From assembly GCA_964404065.1 (NCBI GenBank), contig CAYOIP010000052.1, positions 1 through 7,486 of the forward strand: a stretch of DNA of 7,486 nt, in the 5' to 3' direction. Shown in pieces: positions 6,716 through 7,486 of this stretch (positions within the stretch are counted from its first letter, which is position 1; every line of letters starts with the position of its first letter). The notes below the pieces were generated by a model. The model was not told where the DNA came from. It made no database searches and was given only the letters and a program-made list of their open reading frames with translations. The stretch is from UBA7396 sp964404065 (GTDB taxonomy: Bacteria > Patescibacteriota > Gracilibacteria > BD1-5 > UBA6164). Made by a program: the position numbers and the translations under genes.

Positions 6716-7486
6716 ATGAAAATTGCTATAATGATGTCAGTTTGATGTCAAAATCTGTGAGATGAACTAATACTTAAAAATGAAATAAAATTACTCAAAG
6801 AAAAATACTGAAATGATACAAAATTTAAAGTATTTACTTATGATTTAAATGATATTTTTTATTCTGATGCAAATATAGAGTATGTAGAATATTTTCCTAT
6901 TTGAATAAGAAATCCAAAGAATTTATTTAGAAATTTAAAAAATTATTACAATTTTATAAAAACTGTTAAATGGGCAGATAAAGTAGTAATTTGATGATGA
7001 GGAATAATGTTTGATAATGAAACAGGGAATTATTCAAATCCACTTAATCAGTGGCTTTTTAGGACTGAAATTATAAAAATGCTGAAAAAAGAAATCATAA
7101 TTTTTTGAGTCAGTATTGATATAAAATTTGAAAAAAATTTAGAAAAAATAAAAAGAATATTTGCAAATGCAAAAGAAGTTTTTGTGAGAGATAATGTAAG
7201 TTTTGAATTACTTAAAAATTTATGAATTAAATCAGAAATTATTTTAGATCCAGTTTTTTCTGATAATTGAGAAGCTTGACTAGAAAACTATAAAAAAAAT
7301 CACTTAGTAAAGAAAGTTGAAGCAAAAAGTTTCTTTTTAGATGATATAAAAGATATAGAATTTTCGGGAAAAATAGTTTGATTGGCTTTCAGAAGTTGAT
7401 ATTTAGGTCCCTCACCCCTAGCCCCTCTCCCCGAGGGCGAGGGGAAACCTGAAGTAAATTTAATTAATGAAATAATTGATTTTATA
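6716..7486 (+). CDS. Polysaccharide pyruvyl transferase family protein (CsaB-like), 3' end missing
   Basis: 257 codons are visible without a stop; the gene runs off the window. Members of this family move a pyruvyl group from phosphoenolpyruvate to a sugar of cell-wall or surface polysaccharides (CsaB, WcaK). Signs: N-terminal V-G-C-Q-N-L-G-D-E-L-I-L at 9-20, the glycine loop I-G-G-G-G-I-M-F at 92-99, F-V-R-D-N-V-S-F-E-L-L near 160-170, an I-L-D-P-V-F strand end, and G-L-A-F-R-S at 223-228, which opens the second Rossmann-like half. Residues about 232-246 come from a GC-rich palindromic repeat inserted in frame. The ATG is preceded by AAAGG at a short distance, the nearest thing to a Shine-Dalgarno site in this window. 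Substrate and exact reaction cannot be told; the family assignment is firm on the N-terminal half, less so on function. Confidence 0.82.
7408..7451 (+). repeat. GC-rich palindromic repeat inserted in frame in the pyruvyl transferase gene
   Basis: This stretch of about 44 bases is strongly GC-rich within a gene of very low GC. It has a pyrimidine-rich head (CCCTCACCCCTAG at 7409-7421) followed by a hairpin at 7422-7444: CCCCTC pairs with GAGGGG, then one mismatch, then three more G-C pairs around a short loop. In the gene's frame it has no stop (ccc tca ccc cta gcc ...), although another frame of the same strand contains TAG. It adds about 15 residues rich in Pro, Gly and Glu in the loop after the strand G-L-A-F-R-S. 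The head-plus-hairpin layout is like REP-type interspersed palindromes; whether copies occur elsewhere in this genome cannot be seen here. Confidence 0.8.

Noticed and set aside
1..7486. TGA as selenocysteine or as tryptophan (Mycoplasma code)
   Set aside because: TGA is far too frequent for selenocysteine, and it falls on conserved glycines while tryptophans use TGG.

Overview
The window is AT-rich bacterial DNA that only makes sense if UGA is read as glycine (translation table 25). Conserved glycines of six ribosomal proteins, of a SAM-dependent methyltransferase (D-I-F-C-G-S-G) and of a pyruvyl-transferase-like protein (I-G-G-G-G) fall on in-frame TGA, tryptophans use TGG, and all eight visible stops are TAA or TAG. 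This code is established for the Candidate Phyla Radiation (CPR) lineages Absconditabacteria (SR1) and Gracilibacteria. The sequence alone does not decide between them.

Positions 1-2660 carry the distal part of the spc ribosomal protein operon on the + strand: rpsN (5' end missing), rpsH, rplF, rplR, rpsE and rplO, closed by an intrinsic terminator. No rpmD (uL30) lies between rpsE and rplO, a known CPR trait, and secY does not follow. The rplF-rplR gap is filled by an inverted array of 7-bp repeats.

Positions 2660-5435 hold two candidate promoters and one 888-codon membrane protein gene. The predicted protein has an acidic N-terminus, a soluble domain that by eye resembles the N2 domain of type IV pilus and type II secretion ATPases (PilB/GspE) but has no ATPase domain, three transmembrane helices, and about 590 residues of PKD/Ig-like repeats presumably outside the cell. 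It is the least conventional gene here.

Positions 5433-5542 form a 110-bp element with perfect 12-bp terminal inverted repeats and two strong internal hairpins, filling the gap between two convergent genes and including the stop codon of the PKD gene. On the - strand, 5545-6651 encodes a THUMP-domain RNA methyltransferase of the RlmL/YpsC type. A short divergent promoter region separates it from a + strand gene (6716 to the window end) for a CsaB-like polysaccharide pyruvyl transferase. That gene is interrupted in frame by a GC-rich palindromic repeat that adds about 15 residues.

Together the window shows core translation genes, an RNA-modification enzyme and two probable cell-envelope genes, plus three different kinds of small repeat. 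Each repeat is placed so that no gene is broken.
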